Source: Phallusia fumigata (taxonomy: Eukaryota; Chordata; Ascidiacea; Phlebobranchia; Ascidiidae). From it: DNA of 24,800 nucleotides. Position 1 is the stretch's first letter. Every line of letters starts with the position of its first letter. A program made the translations under genes and the position numbers. Under the pieces are notes generated by a model. That model was given only the letters and a program-made list of their open reading frames with translations. It had not been told where the DNA came from and did not search any database. Of the stretch, positions 1 to 9,977 are shown piece after piece. The stretch lies in NCBI GenBank assembly GCA_008931825.1, contig QXVZ01016233.1, positions 1 through 24,800 on the forward strand, in the 5' to 3' direction.

Positions 1-9
1 GTGGGGACG

Positions 10-78
10 CTTTTAAACTAGAAGGCAAAAAAGTGTTTTCTTTATTTTTCTTTTAAACTAGAAGGCAAAAAAGTGTTT
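10..78. repeat. Two-copy tandem repeat, period 40
   Basis: Positions 10-38 and 50-78 are the same sequence (beginning CTTTTAAACTAGAAGGC), giving two units with a period of 40. It lies in the CPSF3 intron that runs off the left edge. Confidence 0.85.
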
Positions 79-421
79 ATTTTTTCAACACCCAACCCAA
101 CTGTACAAACACAATGATTAACTAAAAAAATAGTTCGACAATAATCGCACTGAACTTTTCCAGAAAATGTTTTTGTTAAATACGTCTCTTTTGAGGTCAT
201 TGCATTTTCTCTTTGCATTTTAATGTACTTTAGCAGATTGATTTTTAGACTTACAGCAACACACAGCTAGCAAACCACTTTGTAACTAACTCTAGTTATC
301 TAATGAATAAGGAGACAATTAACTCACATTTGTACTTAAAGGAAAGTTAAGAACAAAAATGTTTAAAGGGTGTTTAAACTGGGGCAGTCCCTGCTAAAAC
401 AGGACACATGGTAAGTCATAC

Positions 422-1379
422 CTGACTTTTATGTAATCGGACAACAGCCATCTGTAAATAGCCTTGGTAGCATGTGTCATGAAAACTCGACCTTTGAATG
501 GAGTTTTTTGCAGGAACCATGGCAACCCACCAGCATGATCCAAATGAAAACTGGAATAAAATAACATTCCGAAGCTAACACTTGTTTACACAAAATTTCT
601 CACAACACTCACTGTGTGACCAGAAGTAAGTCAATTTTTTCTGGGTCTGAAAAGTCAAGGTATGGCAAACCAGCTAAACCACTTATGCCCGGATGAATTC
701 CACAATCCAGCTGCAAAGTAAGAAACGAACTACAGTCAAGAAAATTCCTAAAAAACACACTGAGCATAATAACATTTAAAGAATCATAACTTTTTGCTGC
801 ACAAACACAACAACGAAAAAAATTGTTTAGCAAACCATTATCTTTTTTTCTTTGAACTCCAACAAATGACATGATCTTCCCACTTCCTGACCAGCACCAC
901 TAAACACATGGAAAAGTGACATGCAATGTTTTAAGCAGCGAATATTAGTTTCATTCGAGGTTTACACTACCACAAATTTCATTTTAACAAATGCCAAAGA
1001 TTCAAGGCTTTGTGCATGGTTGTTTTTTTAGGCATGCCTTCTAACTCCAACAACATAATTACAGGAGTTAAATTAAAGGAATATTAATGTTCCAGTTGAG
1101 GGATTCATTCAAAAACATGCCAGTGATAAAAGAACTTGTAGTAAAATTAAAAATGCATGGTTTTTCTACAGCAAGCCAAAATAAGGTGAAGAACTGCTGC
1201 AGGAGCTCAGTGGCATACAGTGTACAACGTAATTCATCTAAAATTTAGTTCTCCACCAGAGACAACTTCATATTTGTATTAACTTGCACTCAACAATATT
1301 TCTACTAACAGACTTACAGAGGTGTAATTCGCAATAAATCACTGTCCGAGTGGGAAATTTCTGATTCAAATTCTTCCAT
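422..1379 (-). CDS. CPSF3: CPSF3 (CPSF73), pre-mRNA 3'-end endonuclease, 5' part
   Basis: Metallo-beta-lactamase/beta-CASP nuclease of the cleavage and polyadenylation complex, which cuts pre-mRNA in the nucleus. Minus-strand exons: 1379-1318, 899-836, 710-613 and 550-422. All junctions are GT-AG and phase-consistent (exon 1 ends 2 nt into a codon, exon 2 supplies the third). The product starts [20 protein letters not shown], then [20 protein letters not shown] and, formed across the 613/550 junction, the metal-binding signature HFHLDH followed by [15 protein letters not shown] and [12 protein letters not shown]. These match the family's HxHxDH motif and N-terminal order. About 117 residues are present; the rest (beta-CASP and C-terminal domains) lies beyond position 1 after an intron of at least 421 bases. 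The start is the first ATG in a short exon and gives the usual acidic N-terminus. Introns 900-1317 and 1-421 hold no other gene that I can see. Confidence 0.93.
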
Positions 1380-1880
1380 CTTTATGTAATAGTCGAGGCA
1401 CAAGGTCTTTTATTAATTCATCACACGTATTTAACACATATTAGCAACTCTGTCAAACCTGTGTTTTAATGCCAAAACAAATCTACAAAACAAAAATTTT
1501 AAAGCGAGTGCTTCAAAAAGTTTTACACTTCGCGCAGTGTAAAATGTCCGGGTTGAATTAGCGACTGTAGAATTTAGCAATAAAATGCGGGGTTCCCCGC
1601 AACCAGGAGTCTGGATAAAGAAAGGGTCGACCCATAAAGCATGTTACCTAAGTTAGCGAACTTATTTAATTTTGAAAAATTAAATTGCATTAGTTTTAAT
1701 AGCTACGTAAACATAACCTTGCCATCATTCTACAAATGCGGAAAGTCCCTAACTCGTTACCAGTTGGGGGCAATAAAATATATTTTCAAGGGTAAAATAT
1801 AAGTCATAACTGCAGAATATCACAATTTTCACTTGCATTTGGTAATTTCTTCATGTAAAATATAAGTTGACATCAACAAC
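1380..1880. other. Intergenic, CPSF3 upstream region
   Basis: About 500 bases between the UBR7 3' end and the CPSF3 start, both genes on the minus strand. It must hold the CPSF3 5' UTR and promoter. I see no TATA box, repeat or ORF that I can defend. The spacing is long for a tunicate operon, where genes are usually almost adjacent. Confidence 0.5.
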
Positions 1881-1896
1881 ATTTGTGACAACAAGT

Positions 1897-1902
1897 TTTA
1901 TT
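1897..1902 (-). terminator. Polyadenylation signal of UBR7
   Basis: AATAAA on the minus strand, about 110 bases after the UBR7 stop codon and the first such hexamer there, implying a short 3' UTR. Confidence 0.65.
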
Positions 1903-2013
1903 GACAAGGAAACAACAAAATCATTCAACAACAAAAGTAAAAAGTAGAATAAAAAAAGTAATCAAGCAAAAGCATAACTACAAAAAAACACAAAGAACAA
2001 ATCAACACTTAAA

Positions 2014-3168
2014 TTAACGACATGCATGGGGAATCGTGAACTTTTGCCGTTTACTGGAAAGGTCGCGAAAGAAAGTGTTTATATCATTAGCTGTCACAAT
2101 TTTTCCTTCTTTGGCAAATTTTTCCAGGTATTCTTGCAGTTGGCCTTTCATTTCATTGTAGCTCTGCAGCATTTCAATTTTTTGAACATGCGGCAAATTC
2201 TTCAACAGATCACCGGCATCACCAGTAACTAGATCAACCTCCCTTCGACCCAAATCCTCATATGCTTTCACTGTGTCAGATTCATCCAGAATAAATGAAA
2301 CACCCAAATCTTCATATTCCTTTTTACATTCCTCACAATCACACAGCACCGAGCGCCACCTACTGGGCCAAAAAGTGGCTCCTTTGATGACGACCAACCT
2401 TGCATGCTTTACCCGACACATTCCTTGCATTAAATCACTTGTGGTGGACGTACCCTCACCACTGCTTCCAACAAACATTTCAACATATTCATCACTGTCT
2501 TTTTCATTGAGAATATCCTCAATATTAATATTTTTGTGTGGAATAATTTCAAATTCTTTTGGGGCAACAAAGACACTTCTATATTTATGTAGAAATGTGC
2601 ATCTCTTTGTGCAGTCAAAGCAAACCATTTCCTCATATTCACCATCATTGGGTGGCTTAGTTTCACCAAGATGGCGGCCATGATACCAATCTTCACAAAT
2701 CACACATTGAATCATTACGTCATCCACTTCATCATCATCATCAGGATAAGGTCGATGACATGTGCAGTATTTTCCACCAAAGTTTTGGTTGTATACATTT
2801 TTCTCATTTGCAGATTCCTTATCAGGACAAAGTTTACAAGTTATGTTGGGAAACTTGGAATTGCCACAATCACAGCGAAACTTTCGTTTGGTGTAAAGCT
2901 CATAGAGATCATGATCTTTATGACACTCTAGTGAACAAGCCAAACATATTCCCGCTGGTGGCTCATCTGTCTTGGTACAAGTGCTGCATGCATACAATGC
3001 TTGCCTGTTGACATAGCCCTTCGGATATGTGCAAGCTTTGTCATCACTTCCACCCAGAACAGCATTCGCAGTTTCCTGCATTTCATTGTCATGATCAATC
3101 ACATCTTGCAGTGAAACTGAATCCTCATCTGCCTCATCAACTTCATCAATCTTACGTTTTTGAGACAT
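2014..3168 (-). CDS. UBR7: UBR7-type E3 ubiquitin ligase (UBR box + PHD finger)
   Basis: 384-residue uninterrupted ORF. Residues 1-40 are charged, with a basic QKRK cluster near the start. Residues 46-114 form a UBR box rich in Cys/His (CTYPKGYVNRQALYAC, then CLACSLECHKDHDL, FRCDCGNSKF and CKLC). Residues 135-190 form a PHD-type zinc finger (CTCHRPYPDDDDE, MIQCVICEDWYHGRHLG, CFDC). The remainder is the family C-terminal region. This UBR-PHD order is diagnostic of UBR7, a chromatin-associated ligase reported to act on histone H2B. Human UBR7 is about 425 residues, so the length fits. The gene is a single exon here, whereas the vertebrate gene is split by many introns. It lies upstream of CPSF3 on the same strand. 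Confidence 0.95.
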   Translation of the reverse strand: MSQKRKIDEVDEADEDSVSLQDVIDHDNEMQETANAVLGGSDDKACTYPKGYVNRQALYACSTCTKTDEPPAGICLACSLECHKDHDLYELYTKRKFRCDCGNSKFPNITCKLCPDKESANEKNVYNQNFGGKYCTCHRPYPDDDDEVDDVMIQCVICEDWYHGRHLGETKPPNDGEYEEMVCFDCTKRCTFLHKYRSVFVAPKEFEIIPHKNINIEDILNEKDSDEYVEMFVGSSGEGTSTTSDLMQGMCRVKHARLVVIKGATFWPSRWRSVLCDCEECKKEYEDLGVSFILDESDTVKAYEDLGRREVDLVTGDAGDLLKNLPHVQKIEMLQSYNEMKGQLQEYLEKFAKEGKIVTANDINTFFRDLSSKRQKFTIPHACR

Positions 3169-3218
3169 TATACAGTTACATGTAAAAGATATTTTTAATC
3201 TTTATTTTCATTTAAAAA

Positions 3219-3222
3219 CCTA
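3219..3222 (-). promoter_or_regulatory. Possible 3' splice (SL trans-splice) acceptor before UBR7
   Basis: On the minus strand a T-rich tract ending TTTTTAG lies 51 bases before the UBR7 ATG. Tunicate mRNAs often receive a spliced leader at such sites, so this may set the mature 5' end. A conventional 5'-UTR intron is equally possible. A short upstream ATG frame lies between it and the main start. Confidence 0.3.
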
Positions 3223-4318
3223 AAAATGAAAACAGAATACAAATGGTGTAATGCAATCTCTAATTGAAAACAAGACAATTTGTGCACAAAAAAATTTAAT
3301 TTATAGTTTATCCACATAAAATTTAACAACAATCTGCTGCATTATCTATTTTGCTAATCTCCAAACAACTTTTAATCATTTTTTGTCTGTACTAATAATA
3401 GGTCTTTACAACTGGCACCTAAAATAAAAAACAAATACATTTATCACCTTTAATTTAAGCCAAAACATAAATTGGTCATGGTACTGGACTAAAATATTTT
3501 AGGAGGGGACTCATCGGTAATTGAAAAAAAAATGTTGTCATTTATTGGAGCAGGTAAAATTTTGTCCCCAAATACACATACTAAGTAAATGAGATTGCCT
3601 AGGAATATTGGATTGATTCTGTTTATATTTTAGATTTCTAACCCTACATTGGAAAAGCCTAACCCTATCCCAACCGTACACAATTTATGGTTACAAATTG
3701 GTACAAAACATACCCACATTTATAACTTATAGATTAAAAATCCCTGACCCCGAATCATAAATACCGTTACATCGCAATAAAAACAGCAAAACGTAAAATG
3801 ACAAACTGATCATCCACATTCCAGTGACTGAACATCCAGATCAGTGACTTTGCCACAACAACAGTCCCGCGCACTTTTACCGCCAATTCACCGTGACATG
3901 ACGTAATGGGCACTTTTCCAAAAACTTTCCTTAAGCTTTTGAAGTAAAGAGGCAGAATCATAGCAAACCTACGTCACCGAAATGAGACAACCACTAAAAC
4001 AAACTCAAAGGAGCAATCGAATTAAGTTAATTTTATAAAGTAACAACAATTTCGATAAATCAACGATTAAATATCTGACGATAATTTTTCCGCTTGACTG
4101 ATTTTTGCGCTGGGCGTCGAAACTAGGGACCACTGATCTCTATTCTCTACTAACACTATTAACAAAGAGCAATTTTCTGAGACAATCAAGCCAACATTTT
4201 CTTACCGTTTGGCAGTCGTTCAAAGAAAATCGAATCGTGCCCCCGTCGGTGAAAAGTCTGCTTAAATATTACGTAATTGCATAATGATTTAACTTCACTG
4301 AACAATATTGAGACCCCC
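3223..4318. other. Intergenic region upstream of UBR7
   Basis: AT-rich sequence without recognisable genes. It separates UBR7 (minus) from the candidate small plus-strand gene at 4591, so it probably contains promoters for both. A perfect ATTACGTAAT palindrome at 4268-4277 resembles a bZIP (PAR or C/EBP class) binding site. Confidence 0.4.
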
Positions 4319-4420
4319 CAATTGCCCAACTACGAATTATAAAGCCTAAATGACAGGTTAAAATTCAAAATTATTTGAAACTGTGATGTTTTGCAAGTAT
4401 TTTTTCAACTGAAACATCAC
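4319..4420 (+). repeat. Diverged direct repeat, copy 1
   Basis: Begins CAATTGCCCAACTACGAA and ends GAAACATCAC. The same start and end occur at 5214-5290, with internal indels. Copy 1 has extra sequence including GATGTTTTGCAA (4385-4396), which is a perfect inverted repeat of 4439-4450. Confidence 0.7.
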
Positions 4421-4590
4421 ATTAATTTGGCCCAATTATTGCAAAACATCTTGGAAACCGCCCATCCATCCAAAAAACCAACATCATTTCACCCATTTAC
4501 CAACTCTGGCCCTAAAAATATTTTGGTGACTTTTCTCTTCAATCAACACTATTTTTTAAACAGTTTCCAACCTTCACACCTCCAGAAAAA

Positions 4591-5208
4591 ATGTCCCAGG
4601 ATGGCTCAAAAAACACCTATAAACAACTGTGTTTTGAAAAAGTTTTCGACCCTACACAGTTCAAACGCCAACAGGTGGCCAGATAATCATGCATGTACCC
4701 TTTTTTACAGACTTAAAAATGTTGCAAGTTTATTTTAAAAGCAAAGTAAAACAGACAACACATTGCACCATTTGGGAATATGCAGTGGCCTCATCAACGG
4801 TCACGAACCAAGCCTTTTGCTGTCCCTGTAAAAGCACAAATGATTTACCCACATTAGGTATCCACAAAATATGGTCACAAACCCATATAGACTGCAAACC
4901 AATAAATTTTTGCCATGAATCTGACATTTTCAAGGCCAAGTTTCAGGGTGCGTTTACCAATCTGCACACATGTACACATGTCATACACAAGCAATTGCAA
5001 GAGTATTTATGATTTATTTCTGTTGGTGAAGATTTGCATATTACAAAGAGACAAATTTGTTTACCTTACAGCTGACAGACCTTTTGGAAAGACACCATCA
5101 AAACCACAGATGATCGAGAACTTTGAGACACCTCACAAATTCTTACAGTTGGACCGGAAAGAAAAAAATGATTTAATGCAAGAACTGATGATTATAGCCA
5201 TAACTTAA
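4591..5208 (+). CDS. Candidate small multi-exon gene, product unknown
   Basis: I do not recognise this. A possible first exon, 4591-4674, begins MSQDGSKNTYKQ and reads 28 codons to CAACAG before a GT. It follows a pyrimidine-rich tract ending CCAG at 4581-4585, which could be a cis or spliced-leader acceptor. A possible last exon, 5072-5208, follows TTACCTTACAG and encodes about 45 residues, including DRPFGKTPSKP and LDRKEKNDLMQEL, to a TAA. The middle is unclear: one phase-compatible option uses the acceptor at 4948 and a GT near 4974. The composition (charged, few stops in one frame) looks coding, but there is no homology support. Both possible exons lie between two direct repeats. Confidence 0.3.
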
Positions 5209-5213
5209 AAACG

Positions 5214-5290
5214 CAATTGCCCAACTACGAATCATAACGTTCAATTGACCGGTTCAAATTTTGCAGGAATGTTTTCATTTGAAACATCAC
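5214..5290 (+). repeat. Diverged direct repeat, copy 2
   Basis: Shares CAATTGCCCAACTACGAA and GAAACATCAC with 4319-4420 in the same orientation, about 890 bases away, and is shorter through internal deletion. It starts a few bases after the stop of the candidate small gene. Confidence 0.7.
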
Positions 5291-5784
5291 AAGGATTTTT
5301 TGCACTGAACGGAAACTATGAGCTAGATATTAAGTTCAACAATTCAAGTCGGAAAAAAATATTCGGTTATTTCTACGTGCAGGTGGTGGAACAAACTTAA
5401 TATTCAAATAATATTGAGGCAAAAGCAACACAAAGGGAAAGATGAGTTTTGTGGTGCTACCTTATAAGATAACGTTTACGTGCAGGTGGGAGAAGTTGGT
5501 TTGTCTCTGTTGGTGTAATTGCGTTTACGGCGGGATTTTATACCGAATTTCGCTTTAACCACACCGCAAGTCTAAAACTATTTCCGTTTGAACATCTCGG
5601 TTTATCAATCACGTCCACAGAGATGTTTTCATCTTTCTCTTCTGACAGAGCAAGTATTGAGTAATAAAAGTCACAGGGCAAACGAAGTTTTCGCCGCCTT
5701 GCGTGACTGCAAAAGCGCCAGACTTTCACTTGTGAACTATGGTATTAAATATGAAATTAACCAAAAAAGGAAAAAAATAAACTA
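5291..5784. other. No gene seen
   Basis: AT-rich intergenic sequence. The short phrase ACGTGCAGGTGG occurs twice (near 5374 and 5478). The two overlapping ORFs on opposite strands near 5540-5785 have no domain-like content. Confidence 0.4.
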
Positions 5785-6834
5785 AGAAGTAACAAAGGAG
5801 GTTCCGTTATGCGTTTCGTAATTACAATATCTTTATCTAGTATTAACTGAACTCACGAAGAACCAAACAAACATCCTTTACATTGTAGCTTATCACAGTT
5901 GAAAACCATTTACTTGTTCACGCGCGCCATGAGCTGTTTACAAGTTCGGAACATATTAAGCATTGCAGAAAATATTAGGATTCATTGAGATCAGAAGTAT
6001 TTTAAATTTTAATTGTGTTTGCAAATGGCCACTTATAACATTTGACAATATTTCGAAACCTGTTTACCTGAATGACAGTGTCTATATTTCTGTGATGGCG
6101 AAATACTTCACACGGAAGCTGGTTATATACTTTGGGCGTGGAATTCCGGCTGATTAAAATGTGCACCTGTGAAGCGAATGGGGTAAATTTTTAAACAACA
6201 GTGGACTCTAAACCGTCACTCTGATGATGATATCTTGTTGCAAAGTCATTTAACAAAAAACACAACGCTGTTTTCGGACGACAAATTGACGTCCTTACAG
6301 CGCCTTAAAACAAAATTATTTGACGTTTTTACGTACCCTAAAATAAGTCATATTATTTTCCGCTAAAAAGTGTATTTGTATATTATTTTGTACGTTCTCG
6401 TCTAAACGTGAACTTACGTTATTATTGATCCATAAAAAACGCCTTCACAATGATTATTTTTCTAACGTAAACGTTATTTTATTGCAATAATATAAAAGAA
6501 AAATTTTGGGAGGGCTTAGTGACCTGTTTCCACTGTTACTTCGATACCAAGTGCAAGTGGTGACAATTGTCGGCAGGTAACGGTCAAATCATCATCATTC
6601 AGCGGATTTAAATCTCAAAACTATAAACAAAGCAATACACTTGTAACTGTGTAAATGCTACTAGTTAGACATCGGTGTTAACCATTCCTTATTTTCAACA
6701 AATTTGCTTTAAATCATGTCCCAGTACCGCAATACAATGTTACTGGTTCTGCGGGTTGATCTTAGTTTGAAAGCCATTGCACCGCGTCAAGGTGTCAACC
6801 CACGCAATGGGTTTCATCTAAGACAGTAGAGAAA
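5785..6834 (+). repeat. Tandem copy A1 (likely left contig end)
   Basis: 1050 bases starting AGAAGTAACAAAGGAGG and ending GTAGAGAAA directly before the n at 6835. It is repeated at 6836-7883 with about ten substitutions and one 2-base indel, most of them in the first 450 bases. No gene is recognised in it; its 64-codon ORF changes residues between copies without a clear coding pattern. Confidence 0.95.
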
Positions 6835-6835
6835 N

Positions 6836-7883
6836 AGAAGTAACAAAGGAGGTGCCGTTATGCGTTTCGTAATTACAATATCTGTATCTAGTATTAACTG
6901 AACTCACGAAGAACCAAACAAACATCCTTTACATTGTAGCTTATCACAGTTGAAAACCATTTACTTGTTCACGCGCACCATGAGCTGTTTACAAGTTCGG
7001 AACATTAAGCATTGCAGAAAATATTAGGATTCATTGAGATCAGATGTATTTTAAAATTTAATTGTGTTTGCAAATGGCCACTTATAACATTTGACAATAT
7101 TTCGAAACCTGTTTACCTGAATGACAGTGTCTATATTTCTGTGTTGGCGAAATACTTCACACGGAAGCTGGTTATATACTTTGGGCATGGAATTCCGGCT
7201 GATTAAAATGTGCACCTGTGAAGCGAATGGGGTAAATTTTTAAACAACAGTGGACTCTAAACGGTCACTCTGATGATGATATCTTGTTGCAAAGTCATTT
7301 AACAAAAAACACAACGCTGTTTTCGGACGACAAATTGACGTCCTTACAGCGCCTTAAAACAAAATTATTTGACGTTTTTACGTACCCTAAAATAAGTCAT
7401 ATTATTTTCCGCTAAAAAGTGTATTTGTATATTATTTTGTACGTTCTCGTCTAAACGTGAACTTACGTTATTATTGATCCATAAAAAACGCCTTCACAAT
7501 GATTATTTTTCTAACGTAAACGTTATTTTATTGCAATAATATAAAAGAAAAATTTTGGGAGGGCTTAGTGACCTGTTTCCACTGTTACTTCGATACCAAG
7601 TGCAAGTGGTGACAATTGTCGGCAGGTAACGGTCAAATCATCATCATTCAGCGGATTTAAATCTCAAAACTATAAACAAAGCAATACACTTGTAACTGTG
7701 TAAATGCTACTAGTTAGACATCGGTGTTAACCATTCCTTATTTTCAACAAATTTGCTTTAAATCATGTCCCAGTACCGCAATACAATGTTACTGGTTCTG
7801 CGGGTTGATCTTAGTTTGAAAGCCATTGCACCGCGTCAAGGTGTCAACCCACGCAATGGGTTTCATCTAAGACAGTAGAGAAA
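6836..7883 (+). repeat. Tandem copy A2 (likely right contig start)
   Basis: Starts directly after the n at 6835 with the same bases that begin copy A1, ends GTAGAGAAA, and then runs on into unique sequence. Copy boundaries that coincide exactly with the n point to two unmerged overlapping contigs, probably the two alleles. Confidence 0.95.
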
Positions 7884-7978
7884 CTCTCGTTCGGTGCAGA
7901 ACCACAACCGAAACGAGAAAAACAGACTGGCGCACGAAAAGCGCAAAGGCATGCAAAAAAAGTAAGCTAAAGTGTTAG

Positions 7979-8084
7979 CATTATAAAAACAAAAACTATT
8001 TAAAATCACACATTTAAGCCTAAAAAGAAAAAACATTATAAAAAACAAAAATTATTTAAAATCACACATTTAAGCCTAAAAAGA
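7979..8084 (+). repeat. Two-copy tandem repeat, period 55
   Basis: CATTATAAAAACAAAAACTA begins unit 1 at 7979 and a near-identical sequence begins unit 2 at 8034. Both run through AAATCACACATTTAAGCC. There is no n between them, so this one is probably real. Confidence 0.85.
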
Positions 8085-8171
8085 CATAAGGTCTATTTAA
8101 ACAATGGCGGCCCACTAGGTTATTTACAAAATCTCAAGACCGAACTAAAAAACAGAAAAAACTAAACAAAT

Positions 8172-8312
8172 AAATTTTGGGGGCAGAGTTTATCTTGTGT
8201 TTTCTTGATTCACAACCCACGATATCGCGCTCACGGGGAATTTCCCTACTATGACGTAACTGGCTGGGATGGGGGGGGGGGGAATTTGATCCACCAGAGG
8301 AAATCATGCGTG
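8172..8312 (+). repeat. Diverged direct repeat B, copy 1
   Basis: Contains CTTGTGTTTTCTTGATT, GGGGAATTTCCC, CTATGACGTAA and GATCCACCAGAGGAAATCAT in the same order as 8391-8547. It includes a run of 12 G (8271-8282) that the other copy lacks. Confidence 0.8.
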
Positions 8313-8390
8313 GAGGGGAATAAGCGCAATGTTTAATTTATAAACTTACAAAAACCGCAAGACTAAAACAATCACGGCATTAAATGTTTA

Positions 8391-8547
8391 AAAATTGTTG
8401 GGGCAGGACCGCTTGTGTTTTCTTGATTTACAACCTGATAATTACAACCTACGATGAATGATACGCGCTCAAGGGGAATTTCCCCACTATGACGTAATAT
8501 CCGAGGGGTGAGGGGGGTATTTGATCCACCAGAGGAAATCATGCGTG
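8391..8547 (+). repeat. Diverged direct repeat B, copy 2
   Basis: Same block order as 8172-8312, with an extra internal segment and several substitutions. It ends 5 bases before the n at 8552. Unlike the other n junctions, the bases after this n do not repeat upstream sequence, so this pair is better read as an old family of repeats than as a contig overlap. Confidence 0.75.
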
Positions 8548-8852
8548 ACCANTACAAACTTTATTAACTAATATTGTCGGATACGTGACGCTAAAATGTT
8601 GTGTTATTATGGCCAAAAAAATATGATTTAAAGAAGAGGACATCAACTGTGGTTTAGCTACAGGAAGCTAAGTCGCGAAAATTATTTAACAATCAAGTCG
8701 TATGGAATTAATTAGGCGAATGGTGGTTTGTTAAACTTGAGATTTTGTAAGTTAACCAAGTGGAACTGCCACTGTGTCTGCCCCCCTTAATTTACCCCAT
8801 TAGCCTAAAAATTAAAACACAGCAAACTTAAAAAAAGAAAACAACTTATCAG

Positions 8853-8919
8853 TCCTGAAGTTGAAGAGGTGCTTGTTGAAGAGATGGAGGTTGATGAGAT
8901 CTTGGCAGGAGAGAAGATG
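8853..8919 (+). CDS. Possible acidic coding exon, gene unknown
   Basis: After the acceptor-like AACTTATCAG, an open stretch reads PEVEEVLVEEMEVDEILAGE then KM, followed by GTGAATT as a possible donor. The strongly acidic, repetitive composition looks translated, but I cannot name a family or connect it securely to other exons. It could be chance or part of a low-complexity region. Confidence 0.2.
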
Positions 8920-9060
8920 GTGAATTCCTGTAGAGAAATGGTTGTTATTAATATCTCTTTGCTGTGTCAGTAAACTTGCCCAAGGGTGTTTACGCGTCTA
9001 TTACCATTATATTCAATTTTGCGTAAAATGTTCAACTGCAATGCAACAAAATCCAACTAG

Positions 9061-9206
9061 TGGATAATAAGGTTTCTGATCATTACCCTACCAGGAATCC
9101 TCCACAAAATCGTGTCATCGACGTTCCTTCATCCATTCCGTCGTCCCACGTCGACTCGGCTGCAAAACCAACCTTGTTTTACAAAACATCCAACACAAAA
9201 AACATG
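9061..9206 (+). CDS. Possible coding exon, strand uncertain
   Basis: On the plus strand, an open frame after AACTAG reads DNKVSDHYPTRNPPQNRV and on to a good donor, ATG|GTAAGC. The minus strand across the same bases also offers an acceptor (GGTTTTGCAG) and an open stretch to a GTAGGG donor, so the strand cannot be settled by eye. No homology is recognised. Confidence 0.2.
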
Positions 9207-9406
9207 GTAAGCGTTAACAACCAAGGCTCATTTTCAAGGCGCACTAACACTCTGACCGAATTACCGGGCTTCTGCGAAGGTGACATCATTATTGGCGCTG
9301 GTCGCTCCGTCCGATGAAGTCCTCACACGGCATCGGCGCTCCAGTTCTGACTGGAAGCGATGAAGGAAAATTTGAATTTTAGTTTGTAACTTAAACTTGC
9401 GTAGAT
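9206..9406 (+). repeat. Tandem copy C1 before the n at 9407
   Basis: 201 bases starting GGTAAGCGTTAACAACCAAG and ending GTAGAT immediately before the n. Repeated at 9408-9607 with substitutions and indels, including a TGACGTCA site that is altered in this copy. Confidence 0.9.
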
Positions 9407-9407
9407 N

Positions 9408-9607
9408 GGTAAGCGTTAACAACCAAGGCTCAATTTTACCAACACTCTGACCGAATTACCGGGCTTCTGCGAAGGTGACATCATTATTGGCGCTGCTCGC
9501 TCCGTCAGATGACGTCATCACACGGCATCGGCGCTCCAGTTCTGACTGGAAGCGATGAAGGAAAATTTGAATTTTAGTAAAGTATTGAAACTTAAACCTG
9601 TGTAGAT
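9408..9607 (+). repeat. Tandem copy C2 after the n at 9407
   Basis: Starts directly after the n with GGTAAGCGTTAACAACCAAG and continues past GTAGAT into unique sequence. Same unmerged-contig pattern as at 6835. Confidence 0.9.
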
Positions 9608-9977
9608 TTTTTATCTACTCACCACTGGGTCTTTGGTTCCTCTCATGTCCGTGAAGGGGGTGCAATGTCGTCATCACACGTGACAAAATCGGTTTCACTT
9701 TTAACTCGATTGTAAAAAGCGAGTTTATCTATCCGGATTAGTCCGGATCAATGTTTAGAAATTAATTTGTCGTGGTTTATGCGCGTAAAAATTACCCAGA
9801 ACCTTGTTTGGCAAAATCCGCAAAAATAATATAAAGGGCCGTGCACTGCCCTCTATATTATATAATGCGGCAAAAAAAAATAAAAAAAAGTTTGGTAGCA
9901 AAAAGAATATAGGAGAAGTGAAAAAAAGTTAAATAGCAAAAACAAACAAGGTTCTGGGAATACCCTAATTTTAAAAA

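Noticed and set aside
3767-3961. 64-codon minus-strand ORF starting MILPLYFKSLRKVFG
   Set aside because: No domain, no splice or polyA context, and a length expected by chance in this window.
5963-7206. Two nearly identical 64-codon plus-strand ORFs
   Set aside because: They are the same ORF in the two copies of an n-bounded duplication. Differences between copies do not show a coding pattern and no domain is seen.
8172-8547. Direct repeats B as another contig-overlap artefact
   Set aside because: The copies are too diverged, and neither copy boundary coincides with the n at 8552.
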